Position numbers and translations under genes: made by a program. Positions 26,851 through 34,926 of a stretch of 60,664 nt of DNA are shown here, piece after piece (position 1 is the first letter of the stretch; every line of letters begins with the position of its first letter). The DNA comes from an uncultured Clostridia bacterium (GTDB taxonomy: Bacteria; Bacillota; Clostridia; TANB77; CAG-465), in the NCBI GenBank assembly GCA_934169925.1, contig CAKPOO010000009.1, positions 1-60,664 of the forward strand. The letters are read 5' to 3'. The notes under the pieces are model-generated. The model had not been told where the DNA came from. It ran no database searches and saw only the letters and a program-made list of their open reading frames with translations.

Positions 26851-27774
26851 ATGAGAGAAATAAAAATTAAAAATGAAATCTTAAAAAATAATAAAACAGT
26901 TATAAAATACCTAAGCAAAATTTATCCTAATTTATCTTACGGAACTTTACAAAAAGCTTTAAGAAATAAAGATATTAGAATAAATGATAAAAAAATTAAC
27001 AGTGACTGCATATTAAATGAAAACGATAATTTAAAAGTATACATATCTGATGAATTGTTATTTAATCTTCCTTGCAAACTTATGACAATTTATGAAGATG
27101 ATAACATTTTAGTTATATATAAACCACAAGGAATTTTATCAAATATTGAAGAAATTAATGAAAAAGAAAACGAAATATTAGGTGGTCAAGAATTTACTCT
27201 TGATGACTTAGTAAAGAAAAATTTAGGTAACTATATTATTTGTCACAGACTTGATAGAAACACAGCTGGAATTATTCTTTTTGCAAAAAATGAAGATGTA
27301 CACAAAGAAATACTTGATGGATTTAATAAAAATTTTATACATAAAGAATATATTGCTTATGTAGCTTATTCTAAATTTGAAAAAGATGAAGAAACTTTAG
27401 AAAAATATTTAGTAAAAAATTCAACATATTCCTACGTTAAAATACATGATAAAATGGTACCAAATTCTCAAAAGATTATAACTAAATATAAAGTGTTAAA
27501 AAGAGATGAAAAAAAAGATTTTGCTATTTTAAATGTAGAAATACCAACTGGAAAAACACACCAAATAAGAGCACAGTTAAGTAGTATCAATCATCCAATA
27601 ATTGGAGATTCAAAATATGGTAAAAATACTATAAATAAAAAATTTAAACAAAATAAACAATTATTATTTGCATATAAGCTATCTTTTTCTTTTCCATCAA
27701 AAAGTCCACTTAGTTATTTAAATAATAAGATTATCAAACTTGATAGTAAAATGTATGATGAAAAAATCAAATAA
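26851..27774 (+). CDS. RluA-family 23S rRNA pseudouridine synthase
   Basis: A 307-residue enzyme that converts uridine to pseudouridine in RNA. An N-terminal S4-like RNA-binding domain (residues ~1-70, with SYGTLQKALRNKDIRINDKKI) precedes the catalytic domain. The latter has ICHRLDRNTAGIILFAKN, with the catalytic Asp in HRLDRNT, then KEYIAYV and PTGKTHQIRAQL. RluD/RluC-type activity on 23S rRNA is the usual role; the exact target base cannot be told. The ATG lacks a Shine-Dalgarno sequence and the transcript seems almost leaderless. Confidence 0.9.
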   Translation: MREIKIKNEILKNNKTVIKYLSKIYPNLSYGTLQKALRNKDIRINDKKINSDCILNENDNLKVYISDELLFNLPCKLMTIYEDDNILVIYKPQGILSNIEEINEKENEILGGQEFTLDDLVKKNLGNYIICHRLDRNTAGIILFAKNEDVHKEILDGFNKNFIHKEYIAYVAYSKFEKDEETLEKYLVKNSTYSYVKIHDKMVPNSQKIITKYKVLKRDEKKDFAILNVEIPTGKTHQIRAQLSSINHPIIGDSKYGKNTINKKFKQNKQLLFAYKLSFSFPSKSPLSYLNNKIIKLDSKMYDEKIK

Positions 27775-27786
27775 ATATATCATAAA

Positions 27787-27825
27787 ACCTCTGATAAATT
27801 CATATTTTTATTAGAGGTGTTTTTT
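27787..27825 (+). terminator. Terminator-like hairpin that contains the asd ribosome site
   Basis: A 12-bp stem (27787-27798 with 27807-27818, one G-U pair) followed by GTTTTTT. The asd ribosome site GAGGTG lies in the 3' arm. Confidence 0.65.
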
Positions 27826-28815
27826 ATGATAAGATGTGCAATTGTAGGTGCAACAGGTCTTGTTGGATCTATGTTTTTAAAAGTATTAGAAGAAAAAAAT
27901 TTAAATATCGATGAATATGTGTTGTTTGCTTCAAAAAAATCTGCTGGTAAAAAAGTACAGTTTATGAATAAAGAATATATTGTTGAAGAATTAAAAGAAA
28001 ATTCATTTGATAATAACAGATTTAATTATGCGTTATTTTCTGCTGGTAGTAATGTTAGTAAAATATATGCAAAAATAGCAAGTGATAATAATTGTATTGT
28101 AATTGACAATAGCGCTTTTTATAGAATGGATGAAAAAGTACCTTTAATTGTACCTGAAGTAAATTTTGATGATATAAAAAAATATAATTCAAATATAATA
28201 GCAAATCCAAATTGTTCAACTATTCAAGCAATATTACCTCTTTATGTTTTAGATAAATATTATGGTATAAAAAGAATTATATATTCAACTTACCAAGCAG
28301 TATCTGGAGCAGGTATTTATGGAATTGAAGATTTAAAAAATACAGCAAATAAACAAAAAGCTAAGAAATTTCCTTATCCTATATACAATAATTGTATTCC
28401 TCAAATAGATGTATTTTTAGAAAATGGTTATACAAAAGAAGAAGAAAAAATGATTAATGAAACAAAAAAGATATTAAATAATTATGATATAAAAATAACA
28501 TCAACTTGTGTAAGAGTACCAGTTTTAAATTGCCATAGTGAAAGTATAAATGTTGAACTAAAAAATGATTTTAATCTTGATCTTTTAAAACAACAATTAA
28601 ATTTACAAGAAAATTTGGTTTTACTTGATGATACAAAAAATCAGATATATCCACTTGCTACTTTTTGTGATGGTAAAGATGAAGTCTTTATTGGTAGAAT
28701 TAGAAAAGATAACAGCGTGGAACATGGAATTAATTTTTGGTGTGTTGCTGATAATATTAGAAAAGGAGCAGCTTCAAATGCTGTACAAATACTTGAAAAA
28801 TTGCTTAATAATTAA
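27826..28815 (+). CDS. asd: Aspartate-semialdehyde dehydrogenase
   Basis: A 329-residue enzyme making aspartate semialdehyde from aspartyl phosphate with NADPH, the branch point to lysine/diaminopimelate, threonine and methionine. It has AIVGATGLVGSMFLKVL at the N-terminus and the active-site Cys in IIANPNCSTIQ. The catalytic-region TYQAVSGAG follows, and the C-terminal domain ends in VADNIRKGAASNAVQILE. The ATG at 27826 follows a GAGGTG site that is part of a hairpin. No other lysine-pathway gene is adjacent. Confidence 0.96.
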   Translation: MIRCAIVGATGLVGSMFLKVLEEKNLNIDEYVLFASKKSAGKKVQFMNKEYIVEELKENSFDNNRFNYALFSAGSNVSKIYAKIASDNNCIVIDNSAFYRMDEKVPLIVPEVNFDDIKKYNSNIIANPNCSTIQAILPLYVLDKYYGIKRIIYSTYQAVSGAGIYGIEDLKNTANKQKAKKFPYPIYNNCIPQIDVFLENGYTKEEEKMINETKKILNNYDIKITSTCVRVPVLNCHSESINVELKNDFNLDLLKQQLNLQENLVLLDDTKNQIYPLATFCDGKDEVFIGRIRKDNSVEHGINFWCVADNIRKGAASNAVQILEKLLNN

Positions 28816-28826
28816 GAAATAATTAT

Positions 28827-28870
28827 AAAAAATAGATAAAGATATTAATTTAAATCTTTATCTATTTTTT
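28827..28870. terminator. Bidirectional terminator between asd and the pyruvyl-transferase-like gene
   Basis: A 17-bp stem (AAAAAATAGATAAAGAT and complement) between converging genes, with A/T tails on both sides. Confidence 0.85.
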
Positions 28871-28878
28871 TACAATTT

Positions 28879-29985
28879 CTAATCTTGTTTTACCTTAAAA
28901 TAAACAGGCTTAAATGCTCTATCTAAATCTAAAAATTGCTCTGTTGCATCTTTTTTTATTTTATTCATATTCAAGTTAGAATCTTTAATTTCAACATAAT
29001 CTAATTTATCAACATTGTAAAAATTATAATAATTACCTTCAAAATTTATATCATGCAATGTATTAACTAATTTTTCACTATAACAAATTGGCACAACTTT
29101 ATTTATAAGTTTAAAACCTAAAATCATAGAATAAAATCTTGTTGCAAATAATATTTCAACACTTGCAAAAGCATTTAAGAACTTATCTATATCTCCTGTA
29201 TATTTTACTATTTCTATATTATTTGTATATGTAGTATCATCAATTTTTTCAATAATTTCTCTAATTGCCTCATCATCTTTTTCATACTCACAAAAAGAAA
29301 ATAGTTTGATTTTATATCCAAGCTTTGTATAATATTTTATAATTTCAATTATTTTATTTTGATATTTTTCATAATACTCTTTTATATTTTTTCTTTCTAA
29401 GTGATTAATAATTGAAATTCCAATTTCTTTTTTTGGTTCTACTTTATACTTACTAAAATCCATTGAAAATACAACATCTGGTGCATACCTTACATTTTTA
29501 TTATCATTAAATTTTTCAAATGAATATTTATCTCTAAAACAAATAGATTTTAATTTTGGAATTATTTTTTGATTTATATACTCATAATAGCTATCTGTTT
29601 CATAAGGTCCAAAGTTAGCACTTATTATATATGCATTATCTACTTTTGATATATCATCTTTTAAAATATCCAGCTTTTCAAATTTATGATAGTCTGGTTC
29701 TACAAAAATATCCCCACCTACATAAACTAAGCTTTTACATTTTTTTAATGTACTTTTGCATAAAGAATCAAAATCTTTTTTATTTTCTAATTTCAATACT
29801 TTTTGTATTAAACTTTTATTTACAAACTTTACTTCTAAATTTTTTATATCCTTAAAAGCCTCTTTATACTTTTCATCAGCAACTAAATAAAATTTAACAT
29901 CTGAATATCTATTACAAAGAGCCCTAATAAACAAATCATTACCTAAATTAAATTTTGTGTATGCTTTTATATATACTTTTTTCAT
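28879..29985 (-). CDS. Polysaccharide pyruvyl transferase family protein
   Basis: A 368-residue protein with the CsaB/WcaK-type layout. KAYTKFNLGNDLFIRALC opens the N-terminal domain. SLVYVGGDIFVEP and YIISANFGPYETD form the middle, and the C-terminal domain has VRYAPDVVFSM then FATRFYSMILGFKLINKVVPICYSEK. Family members add ketal pyruvate to surface glycans, though some are only glycosyltransferase-like relatives. The His seen in many members (xxRxH) is replaced by FATRFYS, so activity is uncertain. It is monocistronic. Confidence 0.75.
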   Translation of the reverse strand: MKKVYIKAYTKFNLGNDLFIRALCNRYSDVKFYLVADEKYKEAFKDIKNLEVKFVNKSLIQKVLKLENKKDFDSLCKSTLKKCKSLVYVGGDIFVEPDYHKFEKLDILKDDISKVDNAYIISANFGPYETDSYYEYINQKIIPKLKSICFRDKYSFEKFNDNKNVRYAPDVVFSMDFSKYKVEPKKEIGISIINHLERKNIKEYYEKYQNKIIEIIKYYTKLGYKIKLFSFCEYEKDDEAIREIIEKIDDTTYTNNIEIVKYTGDIDKFLNAFASVEILFATRFYSMILGFKLINKVVPICYSEKLVNTLHDINFEGNYYNFYNVDKLDYVEIKDSNLNMNKIKKDATEQFLDLDRAFKPVYFKVKQD

Positions 29986-30068
29986 ATTTATACCTCTAAA
30001 ATAGCATTACTAATTTATATAATAACAACTTTTTTTCTATTAGTCAATTAAATACAAAAAAATAAATA

Positions 30069-30102
30069 AAAAAATATGGAGCACAAAACTCCATATTTTT
30101 TT
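30069..30102 (-). terminator. Intrinsic terminator downstream of the BI-1 gene
   Basis: AAAATATGGAG/CTCCATATTTT 11-bp stem, 7-nt loop, A/T-rich flanks. Confidence 0.7.
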
Positions 30103-30152
30103 GTTATTATTTTTATTATTTATACTTTTATTATTTTTTCTATTTAACTTTA

Positions 30153-30842
30153 TTAATCTTTGTTTTTTCCAAATAAAGATAACAATCTTAAGAATATATT
30201 AATAAAATCTAAATATATTTGCATTGCTGCATAAACTTGTATTTTTTCTGGTTGTTCTACATTAGATAAAAATGCTCTTTTTGCAATATTCATATCGTAA
30301 GCTGTTATTCCAAAGAATAATATAAGCATAACCCAATCAATTGCAATATTTACTATAGTTGATTTAAATATTAAAACATTTAATAATGATAATATTAATC
30401 CTCCTATTAAAATTGCAAAAAACCAAGTTGAGAACTTTGAAAAATCAACATTTGATTTTGCCCCTAAATATGCACATGCTCCAAATAACAATGCTGAAAC
30501 ACAGAATATTAGTGAAATTGAACCTAAATCATAAACGTAAAAAATAGAAGCTAAGGTTATGCCATTTAATATTGCATAAATAAAAAACAACAATGTTACT
30601 GTACTGGCTGAACATTTTCTAAAAAATAAACCAAATACAATTACAACTGCAAGCTCTGCAATAACAAGACCTACATAAAATGCTGGATTAGATAAAATAG
30701 TAATTAAGGCACCTGTTTGATATGTCACAAAAGCAACTATTCCTGTTGCAAGTAATCCTAAAAACATCCAAAAGAAAGTTTTTGAATAATATGATTTTAA
30801 ATTTGATTCGTCAATTATCACATCATCATTTGTACCAAACAT
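30153..30842 (-). CDS. Bax inhibitor-1 / YccA family membrane protein
   Basis: A 229-residue protein with seven hydrophobic segments. It has the opening SNLKSYYSKTFFWMFLGLLATGIVAF and the C-terminal signature LILFFGITAYDMNIAKRAFL. The latter is followed by the IYLDFINIFLRLLSLF segment typical of bacterial BI-1/YetJ proteins. YetJ is a pH-gated calcium leak channel; a similar role is possible. The ATG has an aggag site. It is transcribed alone. Confidence 0.92.
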   Translation of the reverse strand: MFGTNDDVIIDESNLKSYYSKTFFWMFLGLLATGIVAFVTYQTGALITILSNPAFYVGLVIAELAVVIVFGLFFRKCSASTVTLLFFIYAILNGITLASIFYVYDLGSISLIFCVSALLFGACAYLGAKSNVDFSKFSTWFFAILIGGLILSLLNVLIFKSTIVNIAIDWVMLILFFGITAYDMNIAKRAFLSNVEQPEKIQVYAAMQIYLDFINIFLRLLSLFGKNKD

Positions 30843-30918
30843 AATAATCCCTCCTTTTTTTATATAGAAAGATTATACCATGTTATTCTATCTTTTTCCA
30901 TAATTTATATAAAACATT

Positions 30919-31245
30919 TTATCTTTTCGAAGCAACTAAACTAGTAATCTTTTTCCAAGTATTACATCCAACAATTCCATCTTGGCTAAGACCATATTTT
31001 TTTTGAAGTCTTATTACGGCATTTTTGGTATTATTTCCAAAAATCCCATCGATGCTTCCTATATTATATCCAAGAAAATTAAGAGCATCTTGAAGTGTTG
31101 CTACATAAATACCTTTACTCCCATATTTTACCAAAGGATATCCACCTGATGAACATGCAGGAGTTTTATTTCTTTTATCTACATGTACCCATATAGGTGT
31201 AATTTTAGAAAATATTTTGATTTTATATTTCATTTTTTCTTCCAT
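30919..31245 (-). pseudogene. C-terminal fragment of an M15 peptidase gene (peptidoglycan-binding domain)
   Basis: A 108-residue reading frame. Residues ~18-26 read PIWVHVDKR, which is the last zinc-ligand motif (WxHxD) of M15 peptidases. A PG_binding_1 repeat follows (YPLVKYGSKGIYVATLQDALNFLGY, then NTKNAVIRLQKKYGL). The matching N-terminal part lies at 36100-36516, on the far side of the recombinase element. The first ~17 residues and the ATG with its GAGG ribosome site come from the element, so a stand-alone cell-wall-binding peptide could still be made. Its promoter would have to lie in the element. Confidence 0.85.
31186..31192 (-). other. Left attachment core of the recombinase element
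   Basis: ATGGGTA on the minus strand within ACACCTATATGGGTACAT. The same 7-mer bounds the other end at 36127-36133, and the context switches from host gene to element here. Confidence 0.8.
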
Positions 31246-31308
31246 AGTATCCTCAAAATGTGAAACTTTTTTTATAAAATTCATTGATTTTGTTTCACAT
31301 TTTAAATT

Positions 31309-32868
31309 TTAATATTTTGGATTTTTAAATTTAAAATATATATTAATCTTTTCTTCTCCATCTTTATTTTTATATATAGTAACTTTATCTATAATATTAC
31401 TCAAGATATTTCTATCTATACTTTTAAATTCTAAAAATTCTTTTAGTTTTATAATCAAACTTTCATCATCGTTATATACTTTCAAAATTTTATTTATTTT
31501 ATTCTCATTTTTTATGATACTATTTTCTAATTCTTTTTTTTCTTTATCGGATGCAATATTTAACTCTAAATACATCTTATCTGTTATCTTATTTGACACT
31601 TTATCTTTATACAGTTCATATTTTATTTTAGATATTTTTTCTATCTTTTTTTCTAAAAATTCTTTTCCTTTTTTTAAACTATCAATTTCATCTTTTATTT
31701 TTAACTTAAAAGTATTATTTATTATTTTTTCTTTATTTACATATTCTTTTGCTATCTTAAAAATTTCATCTATTATAATTTTGTTTACATCTTCTTCATA
31801 AAATGAACACATATCACATTTTCCAAGCTTTCTGAAATTTTTAGTAGTATTGCAAAGCATATAAAATTTATTCTTCTCATATCTTCTGATAAATGTAACT
31901 CTTGATCCACATTTTGCACAATAAACAAGACCAGTAAGTAAATGTTTTTCTCCTTTTTTAGGAATATACGACCTTTTTTCTAAAATCCTTTGCACTGCAT
32001 AAAAATCATCTTTTGAAATAATCCCCTCATGTGTATTTTCAATTTTTATCCACTCAGATTTTTTCATAGCTACCTGTTTTTTTACTTTATAATTTACCTT
32101 CTTTTTCTTATTTTGAATCATGTTTCCTATATATACTTCATTTGTAAGTATTCTTCTTATAGTCACTTCATTCCATGCACCTTTTACGACTCTTTGTGTA
32201 TTTTTTATTCCAGCATATTCAGATGGAGTTTTTATTTTATCCTTAGTTAGCAAAAAAGCTATACTTTTAATAGATTTTCCACTTAAAAATTCTCTAAATA
32301 TTCTTTTTACAACAATTGAACTAACATTATCAATTACTAATTTTCCTTTATTTTTTCTATCTTTCATATACCCAAAAGGTGCTGTTGTACCAATATATAT
32401 ACCTTTTTTTTGCAAAGTATAAATAGCTGTTCTTACCTTTTTAGAAATATCTTTTGCATATATATCATTTACAACGCTCATAAAAGCACTTGTACTACTA
32501 AAACTTTCTTCTTTTGTATCAACATTATCATTTACTGCAATATATCTTACTTTATGTTCTGGAAAATACTCATCTATGTAATATCCTGTTTTTGAATAAT
32601 TTCTTCCAAGTCTTGATAAATCTTTTGTTATAACTAAATTAATCTTTTTTAATTCAATATCTTTTATTAATTTACTAAACCCAGGTCTATCAAAATTTGT
32701 TCCTGTAAATCCATCATCTACATATATTTCTTTTACATTCCATCCTCTTTCTAAACAATAACTTACTAAAAATTCTTTTTGATTTTTAATACTTTCTGAT
32801 TCTTTAAAATTCTTTTCATCATCTTCTCTTGATAATCTAACATAAATACCTACATTGTATATATTCAA
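31309..32868 (-). CDS. Large serine recombinase (integrase)
   Basis: A 519-residue site-specific recombinase. The N-terminal resolvase domain has VGIYVRLSREDDE with the nucleophilic Ser at about residue 14, then VYVDDGFTGTNFDRPGF and TKDLSRLGRNY. A recombinase domain (residues ~160-260, with APFGYMKDRKNKGKL) and a zinc ribbon (CAKCGSRV...C...CDMC) follow. The end is a long coiled coil, as in integrases of phage and Tn4451-like elements. It lies about 120 bp from the left att core, the usual place for the element's own integrase. Confidence 0.95.
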   Translation of the reverse strand: MNIYNVGIYVRLSREDDEKNFKESESIKNQKEFLVSYCLERGWNVKEIYVDDGFTGTNFDRPGFSKLIKDIELKKINLVITKDLSRLGRNYSKTGYYIDEYFPEHKVRYIAVNDNVDTKEESFSSTSAFMSVVNDIYAKDISKKVRTAIYTLQKKGIYIGTTAPFGYMKDRKNKGKLVIDNVSSIVVKRIFREFLSGKSIKSIAFLLTKDKIKTPSEYAGIKNTQRVVKGAWNEVTIRRILTNEVYIGNMIQNKKKKVNYKVKKQVAMKKSEWIKIENTHEGIISKDDFYAVQRILEKRSYIPKKGEKHLLTGLVYCAKCGSRVTFIRRYEKNKFYMLCNTTKNFRKLGKCDMCSFYEEDVNKIIIDEIFKIAKEYVNKEKIINNTFKLKIKDEIDSLKKGKEFLEKKIEKISKIKYELYKDKVSNKITDKMYLELNIASDKEKKELENSIIKNENKINKILKVYNDDESLIIKLKEFLEFKSIDRNILSNIIDKVTIYKNKDGEEKINIYFKFKNPKY

Positions 32869-32888
32869 ATTTTTTCCAATCTATAATG

Positions 32889-33014
32889 TTATACACTATC
32901 TTTACTATTTTTTAAAGAATCAATTACATTACAAAAAAAGAAAGTATCAACAATTTTTTCAAAGATATTATCTATAGAATCTCCATCTTCGTTAAATATT
33001 AAGTTTATATTCAT
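32889..33014 (-). CDS. 41-residue small protein upstream of the recombinase
   Basis: A small gene starting MNINLIFNEDGDSIDNIFEK, with a good GAGGG ribosome site, ending 20 bases before the recombinase start. It is acidic at the N-terminus and hydrophobic in the middle (IVDTFFFCNVID). I do not recognise it. Short genes of this kind often precede large serine recombinases and could act as a recombination directionality factor or be part of its translation control; both are inference. Confidence 0.6.
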   Translation of the reverse strand: MNINLIFNEDGDSIDNIFEKIVDTFFFCNVIDSLKNSKDSV

Positions 33015-33020
33015 AACCAT

Positions 33021-33054
33021 CCCTCACTTTTATTTTACTTTACTAATATGAGGG
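33021..33054 (-). promoter_or_regulatory. Inverted repeat masking the ribosome site of the small recombinase-linked gene
   Basis: CCCTCA and TGAGGG, 22 nt apart, bracket the start region; the second arm is the GAGGG ribosome site itself. It could be an RNA hairpin that limits translation or a protein operator. Confidence 0.4.
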
Positions 33055-33080
33055 TTAGAACTTAAATTTTACAACTCAAA

Positions 33081-33115
33081 AAAAATGAATGTAATTTTAA
33101 TATACATCCATTTTT
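33081..33115 (-). terminator. Intrinsic terminator of the GNAT gene
   Basis: A 13-bp stem with one G-U pair, 9-nt loop and a long U-run on the minus strand. Confidence 0.85.
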
Positions 33116-33144
33116 TCTCAATAAATTTGAATTATAAAAAACTA

Positions 33145-33609
33145 TTATATTTTTGTATCTATTTCCTTTTTATAATTAATATAATTTACAGTAAATCCAA
33201 ATTTTTCATACAATCTTTTTGCAGATTCATTATTATAAAAAGTATTTACATTGGCAAATTTAATATCTTTACTTTTTAGTTCACTCAAAAATTCATCAAT
33301 TAAATTACTTGCTATCTTCTTATTTCTAAAGTTTTCTTCCACATATATGAACGCCAAATGTGCAACTTTTGAAATTTCATTTTTAGTTTGATTTATATAT
33401 CCAAATAAAAATGCTACAACATCATTTTCATTTTTACATACAATTAAAATATTATTTTCATTATTCAAATCTTTTTCAAAACTTTTCAAATCTTCTCTTA
33501 TTTTATAATTAACATCATATTTACTTTCTGAAATTAAAAATTTTTTAAATAGATTATCTACTTTTGTTATATCTTCCTTATCTTTAATTGTTAATTTTTT
33601 TATATTCAT
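33145..33609 (-). CDS. GNAT-family acetyltransferase
   Basis: A 154-residue protein with a GNAT fold: VAFLFGYINQ in the centre, then AHLAFIYVEENFRNKKIASNLIDEFL (acetyl-CoA pyrophosphate loop R/QxxGxG/A region, here RNKKIA) and FYNNESAKRLYEKFGF near the end. It acetylates an amine on an unknown small molecule or peptide. It lies inside the mobile element between the recombinase genes and the radical SAM pair, with its own terminator. It could modify the element's peptide or be a passenger gene. Confidence 0.8.
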   Translation of the reverse strand: MNIKKLTIKDKEDITKVDNLFKKFLISESKYDVNYKIREDLKSFEKDLNNENNILIVCKNENDVVAFLFGYINQTKNEISKVAHLAFIYVEENFRNKKIASNLIDEFLSELKSKDIKFANVNTFYNNESAKRLYEKFGFTVNYINYKKEIDTKI

Positions 33610-33674
33610 ATTTCACTCCTATATATTTCATACAAATATATATCATAATTTTATGAATAAATCAATAATAACAA

Positions 33675-33716
33675 AAACCTAAATTATCAGAACATAATTT
33701 CTAATAATTTAGGTTT
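33675..33716 (-). terminator. Terminator at the end of the radical SAM operon
   Basis: A perfect 13-bp stem (AAACCTAAATTAT and complement) with a 16-nt loop, right after the second radical SAM gene. Confidence 0.8.
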
Positions 33717-33731
33717 AAGATAAAAACATTT

Positions 33732-34922
33732 TTAATTCCAAGTTCCAGTATAAGGATTATATTTACACCTAGGATTCTTTTGAGTTAAATTTCCTTTTTC
33801 AGCATATGCTAATGGTCTACAATCTTTACATGCAAATCTAAACTCGCAATCCTTACAAAATCTTACTTTATCAAAAGAAAAATACCAACATTTTTTTACT
33901 ATATTAGATTGTATAATATTATTAATACTGTTTTCTCTAATATTCCCATATAGTATATTTCTTTCAAATTCACAAGGATAGACATCACCATTAGTTGAAA
34001 TTACACATTTACCATACCAACATGTATTTTGATAGTTTGCTTTATTAAAACTAATACGATTAGTTTTAAAGTTTGGTTTATTTAATTGAATTTTACTGTC
34101 TTTTACCAAATGTTTATTTTGGCATCCTCCCCAAACCTTTCTTATTTCATCATATCTTACATTAGAAATTTTTAAAGTTGATAATAAACTATAAATATTT
34201 TTTCTATCAAATTCATTTTCTTTCATTATAACAATATGAGCTGTAAGTTCAACTTTTTTTTCTATAAGTTTACTCACATTTTCTATCAATTTTTTGAAAC
34301 TACCAGAAATATTAGTAATACTATCATGACATTTTTCATCACTTCCATATATAGAAAAATGTACAGATACTCTGTTTTTAACAATACAATAAAGTAAACT
34401 ATCATTTAAAACATATAGATTAGAAAAAATAGAAATGTATTCAATACCATTTTTTCTTGAATATTCTATTAACTCATTAATATTAGAATAAAGTGTCGGT
34501 TCTCCACCAATAAATTGAATGCTTTTACAACCATTTAATGCTAATTGATCTATAACATTTTTCCACTCTTCTAAACTTAATGGTTCGTCACATTCTAAAT
34601 GTTCTCTACCCTCATAGCAATGTATACACCGACTTGTACATTTTTGAGTTACTTCCAACCAAGTATGTTGCAAATTTATTTTAGGCTGTTCTAAAAAAGT
34701 ATAATCTTTAATTTCTATTTTCTGAATATTAAGAATCGCTTGTACCTTAAAAACAAATTTTTTCTCGTACTCAGATAAATCATATTTTCCCTCAATATAC
34801 TTTTTTAATATCAAAGTTCCTTCATTATTAATTGAAAAAACTTTACCTGAATCAAAACAATATATAGCACTACAACTACTACCATCTACATATACAATAT
34901 TCTCATTAAATTGCTTTATCAT
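33732..34922 (-). CDS. Radical SAM/SPASM peptide-modifying enzyme
   Basis: A 396-residue enzyme. Residues ~1-70 (YVDGSSCSAIYCFDSGKVFSINNEG onward) look like a small peptide-recognition domain. The radical SAM core follows with CTSRCIHC (CxxxCxxC), then FIGGEPTLY. The C-terminus is a SPASM region with CWYGKCVISTNGDVYPCEF, CWYF, CKDCEFRFACKDC and a final CKYNPYTGTW. SPASM enzymes of this type carry extra Fe-S clusters and make thioether or C-C crosslinks in ribosomal peptides. Its ribosome site overlaps the end of the upstream radical SAM gene, so the two are translationally coupled. The modification type is unknown. Confidence 0.85.
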   Translation of the reverse strand: MIKQFNENIVYVDGSSCSAIYCFDSGKVFSINNEGTLILKKYIEGKYDLSEYEKKFVFKVQAILNIQKIEIKDYTFLEQPKINLQHTWLEVTQKCTSRCIHCYEGREHLECDEPLSLEEWKNVIDQLALNGCKSIQFIGGEPTLYSNINELIEYSRKNGIEYISIFSNLYVLNDSLLYCIVKNRVSVHFSIYGSDEKCHDSITNISGSFKKLIENVSKLIEKKVELTAHIVIMKENEFDRKNIYSLLSTLKISNVRYDEIRKVWGGCQNKHLVKDSKIQLNKPNFKTNRISFNKANYQNTCWYGKCVISTNGDVYPCEFERNILYGNIRENSINNIIQSNIVKKCWYFSFDKVRFCKDCEFRFACKDCRPLAYAEKGNLTQKNPRCKYNPYTGTWN

Positions 34923-34926
34923 AATA

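Noticed and set aside
32140..32868. The element as a prophage
   Set aside because: Apart from the recombinase there are no capsid, tail, replication or lysis genes.
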